Source: Flavobacterium sp. LMO8
GTDB lineage: Bacteria; Bacteroidota; Bacteroidia; Flavobacteriales; Flavobacteriaceae
Length of the DNA stretch: 64,000 bases
NCBI RefSeq assembly: GCF_009495755.1
Contig: NZ_WIBJ01000006.1
Span: 1-64,000, forward strand
Direction of reading: 5' to 3'
The stretch's first letter is position 1, and each line of letters begins with the position of its first letter. The notes under the pieces were generated by a model, which worked only from the letters and a program-made list of their open reading frames with translations, was not told the origin of the DNA and ran no database searches. This document shows positions 50,743 through 59,763 of the stretch, one piece after another. The translations under genes and the position numbers were made by a program.

Positions 50743-51969
50743 TTAACTTTCTATTTTTTTTACTACAATTGCTGAATTTGTTCCACCAAATCCAAAAGAA
50801 TTTGACAAATATACATCAAATTTCTTATTTATTGTTTTGGTCGCAATATTTAATTTTTTTGAATCTTCATCAGGGTTTTCGAAGTTTATATTAGGTGCAA
50901 TAAAATCATTTTGCATCATAATAGTAGAGTAAATAAGCTCGCTTGCACCTGCCATCCAACATTCGTGACCTGTCATCGATTTTGTAGAACTAACATGAGG
51001 ACCATTCTCTCCAAAAACTTCAAATATTGCTTTTGCTTCGTTAGCATCTCCTAAAGGAGTTGATGTGGCATGTGCATTAATATAACCTACTTCAGATGGA
51101 TCGATATTTGCTTGCGCTAGTGCTCTTTTCATAGCCGTTGCAGGCCCTTCAACGTTTGGAGTTGAAATATGACCTCCGTTTGAAGAAAATCCGTAACCGA
51201 TGATTTCGGCTAAGATGGGTGCTCCTCTTTTTACAGCAGATTCATAACTTTCAATAATTAATGTAGCGCCACCACCACTTGGAACTAAACCATTTCTACT
51301 AGTATCAAATGGTCTTGACGCTTTTGTTGGATTAGCTTCATCTGGTGAAAAAACACCAAGTCCATCAAAACTTGACATGGCATATTTATTAATTTCTTGC
51401 GCTCCACCGCTGATAACAATATCTTGTAAACCACTACTTATTAAAAGGTAAGCCAAACCTACAGAATGCGAACCACTAGCACAAGCTGCACTAATAGTCA
51501 TATTTACACCACGCAATCTAAATATTGTAGATAAATTCATGGTAACGGTTGAATTCATTGACTTAAAAATGGCTCCTGAACCAATTAAAGCGGTATCTTT
51601 TTTTTCTCTAACAATATCAATTGCATCAATAATTGCTTTAGAAACGCTGTCGTTTCCATACAAAATACCAACTTCATTTTCATCAAAAAAAGCATCTTCA
51701 ATTTTGGCATTTTTTAATGCTTCTATGGTTGCTAAATAAGCATATTCTGTTTCTTCACCTACACTTACTCTTTGTCTTCTGCTTAAATGATTTTTTAAAT
51801 CAGGTTTAGGAACGCTGCCTGTTAATGCAGATTGAAATCCGAATTCTTTTCGTTCTTCATCAAAAATAATTCCTGATTTACCCTCATATAAAGATTGTTT
51901 AACTTCTTCTATTGAAGTACCAATACAAGAATAAATTCCCATTCCAGTAATAACAACTCTTCTGCTCAT
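50743..51969 (-). CDS. Beta-ketoacyl-ACP synthase (FabF-like, third active ketosynthase)
   Basis: The 408-residue enzyme has Cys163 in ISAACASGSHSVG, His in NAHATSTPLGDANE and His in STKSMTGHECWMAG. Unlike the other two in the operon it has the HATSTPxGD form typical of FabB/FabF-like and ApeR-type enzymes, and no dead partner lies beside it. It may start the chain or make the alkyl precursors of the resorcinol. The genes for ACP 2 and FabG flank it. Confidence 0.92.
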   Translation of the reverse strand: MSRRVVITGMGIYSCIGTSIEEVKQSLYEGKSGIIFDEERKEFGFQSALTGSVPKPDLKNHLSRRQRVSVGEETEYAYLATIEALKNAKIEDAFFDENEVGILYGNDSVSKAIIDAIDIVREKKDTALIGSGAIFKSMNSTVTMNLSTIFRLRGVNMTISAACASGSHSVGLAYLLISSGLQDIVISGGAQEINKYAMSSFDGLGVFSPDEANPTKASRPFDTSRNGLVPSGGGATLIIESYESAVKRGAPILAEIIGYGFSSNGGHISTPNVEGPATAMKRALAQANIDPSEVGYINAHATSTPLGDANEAKAIFEVFGENGPHVSSTKSMTGHECWMAGASELIYSTIMMQNDFIAPNINFENPDEDSKKLNIATKTINKKFDVYLSNSFGFGGTNSAIVVKKIES

Positions 51970-51978
51970 AGCTAATTT

Positions 51979-52710
51979 TTATGAATAAATTCCACCATTA
52001 ATATTGATAACTTCACCTGTAATATAACCCGCTTTTTTTGAAGTTAAGAAACCAACTAAATCGGCTACTTCTTCTGCTTCTCCAAAACGGTTTACAGGAA
52101 TCATTTTTATCAATTCTTTTTCGTCTAATTCACCAGTCATATCGGTTCTAATAAATCCTGGGGCTACAGCATTTACGGTTATATTTCTTTTAGCAACTTC
52201 TTGTGCTAATGCTTTTGTTGCAGCAACTACAGCTCCTTTTGCAGCAGAATAATTAGTTTGCCCTGGTGTTCCTTTTACACCAGAAACTGAAACCATATTT
52301 ACAATTCTGCCATATTTATTGCGTAACATTTTTTGAATAAAAAAATTAGTTACATTAAAAAAACCATTCAAGCTTGTGTTGATTACGTTATTCCAGTCTT
52401 CATAAGACATCCACATAAACAAGCCGTCTCTTGTGATTCCTGCATTGTTTACAATAACTTCAACTACAGCTGTTGGATTTGCTTCTTGCCATTTTGTTAA
52501 TGCTTCTTTTACTTCATCTGCATCCGAAACATTAAATTTAATAATTTCTCCTGTTGAACCATTTTCTTTTACAGCTTCTAGTGTTTTTTCAGCTGCTTCA
52601 ACATTTGATTGATAATTGATTAATATATGATATTCTTTAGACTCTGCTAACTTCTTACAAATTGCACTTCCAATTCCTCTTGATCCACCTGTAACTAATG
52701 CACACTTCAT
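51979..52710 (-). CDS. 3-oxoacyl-ACP reductase (FabG-like)
   Basis: The 243-residue short-chain dehydrogenase has the NADP(H) loop VTGGSRGIGSAI (about 6-17), NNAGITRDG, the catalytic Ser-Tyr-Lys (SVSG, then NYSAAKGA) and PGFIRTDM. The start at 52710 is chosen because the frame upstream overlaps the stop of the preceding gene and adds non-family residues. It reduces 3-oxoacyl-ACP during chain growth, equivalent to ApeQ. Confidence 0.93.
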   Translation of the reverse strand: MKCALVTGGSRGIGSAICKKLAESKEYHILINYQSNVEAAEKTLEAVKENGSTGEIIKFNVSDADEVKEALTKWQEANPTAVVEVIVNNAGITRDGLFMWMSYEDWNNVINTSLNGFFNVTNFFIQKMLRNKYGRIVNMVSVSGVKGTPGQTNYSAAKGAVVAATKALAQEVAKRNITVNAVAPGFIRTDMTGELDEKELIKMIPVNRFGEAEEVADLVGFLTSKKAGYITGEVININGGIYS

Positions 52711-52723
52711 TTTTCTTATTTTT

Positions 52724-53830
52724 TTATTGAAATAATTCTGCGTTATCAAACCATTTATCTCCTAATGCTTTACCCTCTTTTGTGATAAAACCCCATTTTC
52801 CTTTATGTTTAACTCTTGCCAAACCATTAACAAATCCTTTATCATCTTCTTTAAACATAGAAGCTAAACCTCCAGCTGTGATTTGGTATTCAGCAGGAAT
52901 TACTAATTTACCAGTTTCATCAATAAAACCCCATTCTTTGATTTTAACTGGAGCCAATCCATCTTTACTAAAAATTTCTGCATCTGGATAGCTTAATCCA
53001 ATAACAACTTCGCCTTTTAAATTAACGTAACCCCATTTTTTGTTGATACAAACAGGTGCTAAATTTTTATGGAATGCTTTTGCTTTATCGAATTTTGGTT
53101 CGATAATCCAGTTTCCTTTTAAATCGATGAATCCAATTTTATCATTTTTTCTGGCATAGGTAACATCTTGATATAGGAAATCCCAAATCTTATCTACTCC
53201 ATCAATTGCTTGAAATTTATTTGAAATTACTAAACCAAAAGCAGTTCCTAAACGAGCCCAAGTGCTGTTTTTGTAGTAACTTCCCACTTCATCATAAATA
53301 GTTTCTACAACTAACTTTCCTTTGTTATCGATAATTCCCCATTTATCATTTTGCTTTACTTTTGCAAAACCATTTTCAAAAGATTTTATTACCTGATAAG
53401 TAGACTGAACGATTATTTCACCCTTTGGATTGATTAAGCCAACTTTATCATTTACTTTAATAAAAGCAACCCCATCTTCAAAATCATATACTTTATCAGA
53501 AGCTGGCATTTTTAATTCTTCACCTTTTTTATTAATGTAGAACCATTTTTTATCTTTCTCTACAACACAAATTCCACTATTAAAATATTTAGCATTAGAA
53601 TAGGTAGGAGCAATAACCATTTCGCCTTTAGAATTTATAAAGCCCCATTTATCATCTTTTTCAACTGCTGCCAAACCATCAGAAAAGTTTTTAGCTACTT
53701 TATATTGAGGTTCGATACTAAAATTTCCTGTTTTGTTGATATAACCAAATTTATCATTCTGCTTTACAAGAGCAATTTCTTGAGCATAAAAAATTTGACT
53801 AAATAAGAATAATAATAAATACTTTTTCAT
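52724..53830 (-). CDS. Secreted WG-repeat protein
   Basis: The 368-residue protein has a signal peptide (MKKYLLLFLFSQIFYAQ) and at least eight WG/KWG repeats of about 40 residues (KFGYINKTGNF, KWGFINSKGEM, KVGLINPKGEI, KWGIIDNKGKL, KIGFIDLKGNW, KWGYVNLKGEV, EWGFIDETGKL, KWGFITKEGKA), which build a beta-propeller-like array. No catalytic site is visible. It lies between the ammonia-lyase and fabG genes; a scaffold or binding role outside the inner membrane is a guess. Confidence 0.88.
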   Translation of the reverse strand: MKKYLLLFLFSQIFYAQEIALVKQNDKFGYINKTGNFSIEPQYKVAKNFSDGLAAVEKDDKWGFINSKGEMVIAPTYSNAKYFNSGICVVEKDKKWFYINKKGEELKMPASDKVYDFEDGVAFIKVNDKVGLINPKGEIIVQSTYQVIKSFENGFAKVKQNDKWGIIDNKGKLVVETIYDEVGSYYKNSTWARLGTAFGLVISNKFQAIDGVDKIWDFLYQDVTYARKNDKIGFIDLKGNWIIEPKFDKAKAFHKNLAPVCINKKWGYVNLKGEVVIGLSYPDAEIFSKDGLAPVKIKEWGFIDETGKLVIPAEYQITAGGLASMFKEDDKGFVNGLARVKHKGKWGFITKEGKALGDKWFDNAELFQ

Positions 53831-53898
53831 ATTGGGTAGATTTTAATTTTAAGCAATTTAATCTTTATTGTGAAATAATGAAATTTTTGAAAAATAAA

Positions 53899-55416
53899 TT
53901 ATTGCATCAAATAATCTTTTACTTTTTGAACAATTGGATACATGATTTGATCTTCTTTAAACTCTGGTACGATTGCTCTAATATCATCATACATTTTTCT
54001 AGTTACAGAAGATATTTCGTTTTTATAATTCAATACATCAATAGCTTGAACAATTGTAATTAACTCAATTGCTAATACTTCATATGCATTTTCAATTACT
54101 TTACTTGCAATTACAGCTGCATTTGTACCCATACTAACAATATCTTGGTTGTCGTTATTATTAGGAATACTATGCACATACATTGGATTAGAAAGCATTT
54201 GACTTTCTGCCGTAGTTGAAGTTGCTGTGAACTGAACACCTTGCATTCCGAAATTAAATCCTAGAACACCTAAATTTACGAAAGGAGGTAAAATTTCGTT
54301 TAATTTAGAATTTAATAAATAGTTTAATTGACGTTCAGATAACATGGTTAATTTAGCAATTACAATTTTTAACTTATCCATTTCAAGAGAAATGTAATCT
54401 CCGTGAAAATTTCCACCATGATAAACGTGTTTGTTTTTAACATCAACAATTGGATTATCGTTAGCCGAGTTAATTTCGTTTTCAAGAACTTGAGATGTAT
54501 AATTAATCGTATCTAAAACAGGTCCTAAAATTTGTGGAACGCAACGTAACGAATAATATTCTTGTACTTTTTCTTTAAATACATCTTCGTTGTTATTTCC
54601 TGAATATAAATGATCTTCTCTTTTTCTAACTAAAGTACTATCAGACAAATTATCACGCATCATTTTTGCAATTTCTTGCTGTCCGAAATGTTTCTTAGCA
54701 TTGTTCAATTCAGAAGAAAGGTGATCGTCATATGCTTTTACAATTTCATTAATTGCACAAGAACATTTAACAGACCAATCTAATACTTTTCTTGAATTGT
54801 GCACATTAACAATTCCGATTCCTGTCATTACCGAAGTTCCGTTCATTAAAGCTAAACCTTCACGAATTTCAACTTTTATAGGTTCTAATTTTTCAATTTC
54901 AAAAACTTCTGATGTAGCTCGTCTTTCACCTTTATAAAACACTTCACCTTCGCCAATTAGTGTTAATGCTAAGTGTGCTAATTGCACTAAATCGCCACTG
55001 GCACCTACTCCACCGTGTTCAAAAATCAAAGGTGTAATATCTCTATTTAAAAATTCTTTCATTAAATGAATTACCGAAGGATGAACCCCAGAATTCCCTA
55101 AAGAAAGCGTGTTTAATCGAGCAAGAATTATTGCTTTTACGTTAATTGGACTGATTGGTTTTCCAGTTCCTGAAGAATGACTTCTAATTAAATTATATTG
55201 AAGTTGTAATCTATCTTCGTCTTTAATTCTGTATTGAGCCATTGGCCCAAAACCAGTATTTACACCATAAATTACTTTATTACCAGAAAACTCTTTTAAA
55301 AAGTCAAAACTTTCTTCAACTCTTTTAATAACCGAATCACTTACAGCTACTTTATTGTTGTTAAAAATTATAGATGTAAAATCTTCAATAGACAGATACT
55401 CGTTTAACGTGCTCAT
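53899..55416 (-). CDS. Tyrosine ammonia-lyase (HAL/PAL/TAL family)
   Basis: The enzyme should convert L-tyrosine to 4-coumarate and ammonia. The 505-residue protein has the Ala139-Ser140-Gly141 tripeptide that forms the MIO cofactor (GVGASGDLVQ), the active-site Tyr50 in VIYGVNTGFGPM, NLIRSHSSGTG with His80 at the position that favours tyrosine, and QDIVSMGTN. From memory it is closely similar along its length to the F. johnsoniae tyrosine ammonia-lyase. No hut genes are present. It is the first gene of the pigment operon and supplies the aryl starter. Confidence 0.9.
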   Translation of the reverse strand: MSTLNEYLSIEDFTSIIFNNNKVAVSDSVIKRVEESFDFLKEFSGNKVIYGVNTGFGPMAQYRIKDEDRLQLQYNLIRSHSSGTGKPISPINVKAIILARLNTLSLGNSGVHPSVIHLMKEFLNRDITPLIFEHGGVGASGDLVQLAHLALTLIGEGEVFYKGERRATSEVFEIEKLEPIKVEIREGLALMNGTSVMTGIGIVNVHNSRKVLDWSVKCSCAINEIVKAYDDHLSSELNNAKKHFGQQEIAKMMRDNLSDSTLVRKREDHLYSGNNNEDVFKEKVQEYYSLRCVPQILGPVLDTINYTSQVLENEINSANDNPIVDVKNKHVYHGGNFHGDYISLEMDKLKIVIAKLTMLSERQLNYLLNSKLNEILPPFVNLGVLGFNFGMQGVQFTATSTTAESQMLSNPMYVHSIPNNNDNQDIVSMGTNAAVIASKVIENAYEVLAIELITIVQAIDVLNYKNEISSVTRKMYDDIRAIVPEFKEDQIMYPIVQKVKDYLMQ

Positions 55417-55481
55417 TATTAATACTTTAAATTTATTTGAAAAATCACAAACAATTTATGCGTAAATAAAAAATATGTGAT

Positions 55482-55489
55482 TAAATTTG
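55482..55489 (+). promoter_or_regulatory. -7 element of the halogenase-like gene
   Basis: TAAATTTG matches TAnnTTTG and lies 43 bases before the ATG at 55533. The gap 55417-55532 must also hold the promoter of the pigment operon on the other strand, for which I find no exact match. Confidence 0.5.
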
Positions 55490-55532
55490 AAGCGTCAAAG
55501 GTAACATATTCTTACAAACAAAAAAGAAAAAT

Positions 55533-56771
55533 ATGACACAAGAATTCATTGATGTTTTAGTAATTGGTGCTGGACCATCGGGTTGCGTATCTGCTTCCTA
55601 CTTGCATAATAATAATGTTAAGGTAAAGGTGGTTGAAAAAACTAAATTTCCTAGACTAGTAGTTGGGGAAAGTTTAATTCCAAGAGTAATGGATCATTTT
55701 GATGAAGCGGGTTTATTTCCTGCTTTAGATAAAATGAATTTTGAAAAGAAACTTGGTGCTCGTTTTATTCGTGGTAATGAAATTTGCGTTTTTGATTTTA
55801 GCAAGAAATTTTCAGAAGGATGGGATTGGACTTGGCAAGTTCCAAGAGCTGATTTTGATAATACATTAGCAAAAGAAGTTATAAATAAAGGAATTGATTT
55901 AGAATTTGAATCTGAAGTTATTGCTGTAAAATTTGAAGGAAAAAATTCAATTACAACTATAAAAGACAAAGACGGTAATTTAAGAGAAATTCACGCAAAA
56001 TTCATTATCGATTCTAGTGGATATGGTCGTGTTTTACCACGTTTATTAGATTTAGATACACCATCAAAATTAGATCCACATTCTTCTATTTTTACACATG
56101 TTCAAGATAAAAACAGACCAGAAGGTGAAGAAGGAACTTTAATTTCGTTTGATATTTTAGAAACCGAAGTTTGGTTATGGGTTATTCCGTTTTCTAATGG
56201 AAATACAAGTTTAGGTGTAGTTGGGCCAACATCGTTTATAAATGCTTTATCAGATGGAAATAATGCCGAAGCTTTAAGAAACGCTATTCAGTTATCTGAT
56301 TATTATATTAAACGTTTTGGCGATGTTGAATTCTTGTTTGAACCAGTAAAATTGGAAAATTATTCGCGTTCTGTAAAACAAATGTACGGAGATGGTTTTG
56401 CCTTAACCGGAAATAGCTCAGAATTCTTAGATCCTGTTTTCTCTTCTGGAGTTGCTTTTGCTACCGAATCTGGAATGTTAGCAGCAAAATTAATTCACAA
56501 AGAATTGAATGGAACAGAAGTAAATTGGGAAAAAGAATTTACAGAATATATGAAAAGTGGTATAGGTGTTTTTACAACTTATGTAAAAGAATGGTACACT
56601 GGAAATTTACAAACGCTTTTCTTTCATCAGCCTGAAAACCCGGATGTAAAAGAAAAAATATGTGCTGTTTTAGCGGGTTATGTTTGGGACCAAAACAATC
56701 CTTTTGTTAAAAAACATGACAACGTTATTAAAAACATGGCACACATGATAAACTTAGAAAAACATCAATAA
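55533..56771 (+). CDS. FAD-dependent halogenase-like oxidoreductase
   Basis: The 412-residue flavoprotein has VLVIGAGPSGCVSASYL (GxGxxG, 12-17), FPRLVVGESLIP, and VWLWVIPF near residue 213, which fits the WxWxIP motif of flavin-dependent halogenases. The C-terminal GNSSEFLDPVFSSGVAFATESG contains the DPVFSSG motif seen in halogenases and related hydroxylases. It is divergent from the tyrosine ammonia-lyase gene and 116 bases from it. It may chlorinate or hydroxylate the aromatic ring of the pigment; the reaction cannot be decided by eye. A terminator follows directly. Confidence 0.85.
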   Translation: MTQEFIDVLVIGAGPSGCVSASYLHNNNVKVKVVEKTKFPRLVVGESLIPRVMDHFDEAGLFPALDKMNFEKKLGARFIRGNEICVFDFSKKFSEGWDWTWQVPRADFDNTLAKEVINKGIDLEFESEVIAVKFEGKNSITTIKDKDGNLREIHAKFIIDSSGYGRVLPRLLDLDTPSKLDPHSSIFTHVQDKNRPEGEEGTLISFDILETEVWLWVIPFSNGNTSLGVVGPTSFINALSDGNNAEALRNAIQLSDYYIKRFGDVEFLFEPVKLENYSRSVKQMYGDGFALTGNSSEFLDPVFSSGVAFATESGMLAAKLIHKELNGTEVNWEKEFTEYMKSGIGVFTTYVKEWYTGNLQTLFFHQPENPDVKEKICAVLAGYVWDQNNPFVKKHDNVIKNMAHMINLEKHQ

Positions 56772-56772
56772 T

Positions 56773-56803
56773 AAAAAAGGCAATTTTAAAATTGCCTTTT
56801 TTA
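56773..56803 (+). terminator. Terminator of the halogenase-like gene
   Basis: A 15-bp perfect inverted repeat (56773-56787 with 56788-56802) ending in T residues starts directly after the stop codon. It is symmetrical enough to act on the convergent glutamine synthetase gene as well. Confidence 0.9.
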
Positions 56804-56851
56804 TTAATCAATATCTTATAAATCAAATATTTACGATTTTACTTTAATAAA

Positions 56852-59038
56852 TTACTTCGTAAATAACAATTCTCTGTATTTTGTTAAGGTCCACAATTCA
56901 TCGTCTACTAACAATTCTAATTTGTCAGCGTGGTAACGAATTTCTTCGAAGTATGGTTTTACTTTATCGCAATATGCATCTGCCATTTTTTCTGTACTAG
57001 TCAAGGCGTTAGCTTTTTTACGTTCTTCGGTCATTTTTTCTACTTTCGTATTGATGCCTTCGATGTGTTCTGAAATTTCTTTGATTAACGAAATTTGCTC
57101 TTTGGCGATTTTCTCAAAATCTTTACCAAAGATTTCTTTTAATCCTTTTACGTTTTCAATCAACACATTTTGGTAACGAATAGCCGTTGGAACCACATGA
57201 TTACGAGCAATATCACCTAAAACACGACCTTCAATTTGGATTTTTTTCACGTATTCTTCCAATTCAATTTCGTAACGCGCTTCTACCTCAACGTGGTTCA
57301 TTACGCCCATTTCTCCAAACAAATCAATTGCTTTTTTAGAAACTTTTGCTTTTAACGCTTGTGGTGTAGTTTTGTGATTACTTAAGCCTCGTTTTTTAGC
57401 TTCTTTTTCCCAAGCTTCGCTATAACCGTCGCCTTCAAATAAAATTGCTTTTGTGCCTTTAATATATTCTCTTAATACATTGAAAATTGCTTCATCTTTC
57501 TTTAAATCTTTTTTCTCAATTAAAGCGTCAACTTCTTTTTTGAAATCTTTTAATTGTTTTGCAACAATTGTATTTAAAGTCGTCATAGAAACCGCACAGT
57601 TTGCTGAAGAACCAACTGCTCTGAACTCAAATTTGTTTCCTGTGAAAGCAAATGGCGAAGTTCTATTTCTGTCTGTATTGTCTAATAAAACGTCTGGTAA
57701 TTTCCCTACTACGTTTAATTTTAAATCTGTTTTTTCTTCTGGCGATAATTTACCTTGAGAAACTCCTTCTAATTCGGCTAACACCTTAGTCAATTGTTGT
57801 CCAATGAAAACCGAAATAATTGCTGGTGGCGCTTCGTTAGCTCCTAAACGATGGTCGTTACTTGCAGAAGCAATTGATGCTCTTAATAATTCTTCGTTAT
57901 CATGAACTGCTTTAATCGTATTGATAAAGAAAGTCAAGAATTGTAAGTTGCTCATTGGCGTTTTTCCTGGAGACAATAAGTTGATTCCAGTATCTGTTGC
58001 TAATGACCAGTTATTATGTTTACCTGAACCATTTACTCCTTTGAAAGGCTTTTCGTGGAATAATACTTTAAAATCGTGACGCTCTCCTACTTTTTGCATC
58101 ACATCCATTAATAATGAATTGTGATCTACCGCTAAATTCGTTTCTTCGAAGATTGGTGCTAACTCAAACTGATTAGGTGCAACCTCGTTGTGACGCGTTT
58201 TAACGGGAATTCCTAATAACATACATTCGTTTTCTAAATCACGCATATACGTTAAAACTCGTGTTGGAATCGAACCAAAATAATGGTCGTCTAATTGTTG
58301 ACCTTTTGCCGCAGTGTGACCTAATAACGTTCTTCCAGTTGCTAATAAGTCTGGTCTTGAGTTGGCTAAAGCTGTGTCAACTAAGAAATATTCTTGTTCC
58401 CAACCTAAAGTTGGTGTTACACGTTTTACATTTTTATCGAAATATTTTGCTACATCAATCGCAGCAGCATCAATCGCATTTAAAGCTCTTAATAAAGGTG
58501 TTTTATTATCTAAAGCTTCCCCTGTGTAGGACACAAAAACTGTTGGAATACACAATGTAGTTCCAAAAATAAATGCTGGAGATGTTGGATCCCATGCGGT
58601 ATAACCTCTTGCTTCAAAAGTATTTCTGATTCCTCCATTTGGAAAAGAAGAAGCATCTGGTTCTTGTTGAGCTAATTGACTTCCACCAAATTTTTCAACT
58701 GGATCACTTCCGTCAGGAAAAGTTTCAAAAAAAGCATCATGCTTTTCCGCAGTGGTTCCAGTTAAGGGTTGAAACCAGTGCGTATAATGAGTTACACCTT
58801 TTGATAATGCCCACTCTTTCATTCCCATAGCAATATAATCGGCAATTTTTCTATCTATTTTTACTCCCTCAGCAGCAGCTTTAACTGCTTTGTAAGCTTC
58901 TGATGTTAAAAATTGTCGCATAGCTTTGTCTCCGAAGACATTACTACCAAAAATAGCTGATTTTTTGTCCAATTCTTCTACATGAACAGGTTTTCTGTCT
59001 GTTGCTTTTCTTAAAGCTTGAAAACGAAATGTTGACAT
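56852..59038 (-). CDS. glnN: Glutamine synthetase type III
   Basis: GSIII makes glutamine from glutamate, ammonia and ATP. The 728-residue protein starts with the family-specific MSTFRFQALRKATDRKP and FGSNVFGDKAMRQFL, has THWFQPLTGTTAEKHDAF, the catalytic-domain KPFKGVNGSGKHNNWSL (ATP/glutamate site), GANEAPPAIISVF and RNRTSPFAFTGNKFEFR, and a long helical C-terminal region. Length is normal for this 75-85 kDa class. A -7 element (59079-59086) lies 40 bases upstream. It could re-use the ammonia freed by the tyrosine ammonia-lyase nearby, though the enzyme is general. Confidence 0.97.
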   Translation of the reverse strand: MSTFRFQALRKATDRKPVHVEELDKKSAIFGSNVFGDKAMRQFLTSEAYKAVKAAAEGVKIDRKIADYIAMGMKEWALSKGVTHYTHWFQPLTGTTAEKHDAFFETFPDGSDPVEKFGGSQLAQQEPDASSFPNGGIRNTFEARGYTAWDPTSPAFIFGTTLCIPTVFVSYTGEALDNKTPLLRALNAIDAAAIDVAKYFDKNVKRVTPTLGWEQEYFLVDTALANSRPDLLATGRTLLGHTAAKGQQLDDHYFGSIPTRVLTYMRDLENECMLLGIPVKTRHNEVAPNQFELAPIFEETNLAVDHNSLLMDVMQKVGERHDFKVLFHEKPFKGVNGSGKHNNWSLATDTGINLLSPGKTPMSNLQFLTFFINTIKAVHDNEELLRASIASASNDHRLGANEAPPAIISVFIGQQLTKVLAELEGVSQGKLSPEEKTDLKLNVVGKLPDVLLDNTDRNRTSPFAFTGNKFEFRAVGSSANCAVSMTTLNTIVAKQLKDFKKEVDALIEKKDLKKDEAIFNVLREYIKGTKAILFEGDGYSEAWEKEAKKRGLSNHKTTPQALKAKVSKKAIDLFGEMGVMNHVEVEARYEIELEEYVKKIQIEGRVLGDIARNHVVPTAIRYQNVLIENVKGLKEIFGKDFEKIAKEQISLIKEISEHIEGINTKVEKMTEERKKANALTSTEKMADAYCDKVKPYFEEIRYHADKLELLVDDELWTLTKYRELLFTK

Positions 59039-59078
59039 AAGTTGTGTGTGTTAAAAGTTAAACCCTTGAAAAGTTATG

Positions 59079-59086
59079 CAAATATA
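59079..59086 (-). promoter_or_regulatory. -7 promoter element of glnN
   Basis: TATATTTG on the minus strand matches TAnnTTTG exactly. The region further upstream is nearly pure A/T and lacks a clear -33 TTG. Confidence 0.6.
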
Positions 59087-59159
59087 TAATTTTTTTATAT
59101 ATTTTTACATATACCCTATTTTTTTAGGGGCAAAAATATTATTTTATTATATTTACAAT

Positions 59160-59723
59160 ATGAAAACAGTAAATTTACATATGATAATGTTAGGATGTAC
59201 CCCAAAAGGACGCTACACTGAACAACATGATATTTTTTTTGGTATTGGAACGAGTTTAAAAGAACTAATTCCAGATATGAATGCTTTTTGGCCAGAAGCA
59301 AAAGGAAAAATTCATATTGATGCATGGCAAAAAGTGACTTCTGTTGATGGATTTACTATCAAAGTTGTTTCCAAAGAGGAAAATTTAAATCAAGATGAAC
59401 AATTATTCTTTTTGAACTTAGGAGGCTATAAAGAAGGCGAATTTGAAGAATACCATTATAAAGTATTAGTGGTTGCCAAAACAAAAGCCGAAGCCATCAA
59501 AAAAGCGAAACAAACTACTTTCTTTAAACATTGTGGCTTCAAAGGCGCCGAATCGCACATTGATGATAAATATGGAGTTGATGTAGATGATGTTCACAAA
59601 ATTGAAGATATTCTTTCGAAAAAATTTAAATTAAAATATCGTTTAAAAATAACAAAAACCAATGTGTTTTCAGAAGATGAAAAAAACATTGGTTATTTAA
59701 AGATTGATAAAATATCAGTATGA
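59160..59723 (+). CDS. DUF1543 protein
   Basis: The 187-residue protein fits DUF1543: MKTVNLHMIMLGCTPKGR, EQHDIFFGIG, MNAFWPEAKGKIHIDAW, then a second, similar half (FFLNLGGYKEGEFEEYHYK ... KHCGFKGAESHIDDKYGVD). The ATG at 59160 is where the family resemblance begins; the 28 codons before it are hydrophobic, A/T-driven and unlikely to be translated. The function of the family is not established. A terminator follows. Confidence 0.87.
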   Translation: MKTVNLHMIMLGCTPKGRYTEQHDIFFGIGTSLKELIPDMNAFWPEAKGKIHIDAWQKVTSVDGFTIKVVSKEENLNQDEQLFFLNLGGYKEGEFEEYHYKVLVVAKTKAEAIKKAKQTTFFKHCGFKGAESHIDDKYGVDVDDVHKIEDILSKKFKLKYRLKITKTNVFSEDEKNIGYLKIDKISV

Positions 59724-59725
59724 AA

Positions 59726-59763
59726 AAAGAGCTATCGGAATGGATAGCTCTTTATGTTTTTTT
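59726..59763 (+). terminator. Terminator after the DUF1543 gene
   Basis: A perfect 11-bp stem (59726-59736 with 59743-59753) and a six-base loop are followed by ATGTTTTTTT. It lies between two convergent genes and overlaps the end of the lipoprotein gene by two bases. Confidence 0.88.

Noticed and set aside
53899..55416. Histidine ammonia-lyase of a hut pathway
   Set aside because: No hutU, hutI or hutG is nearby, the residues at the selectivity site favour tyrosine, and it heads the pigment operon.
2367..59038. Cyanophycin and pigment regions as parts of one transferred island
   Set aside because: Core genes (dnaB, accA, tgt, transketolase, aroK, tRNAs) separate them, and I see no integrase, direct flanking repeats or clear change in base composition.
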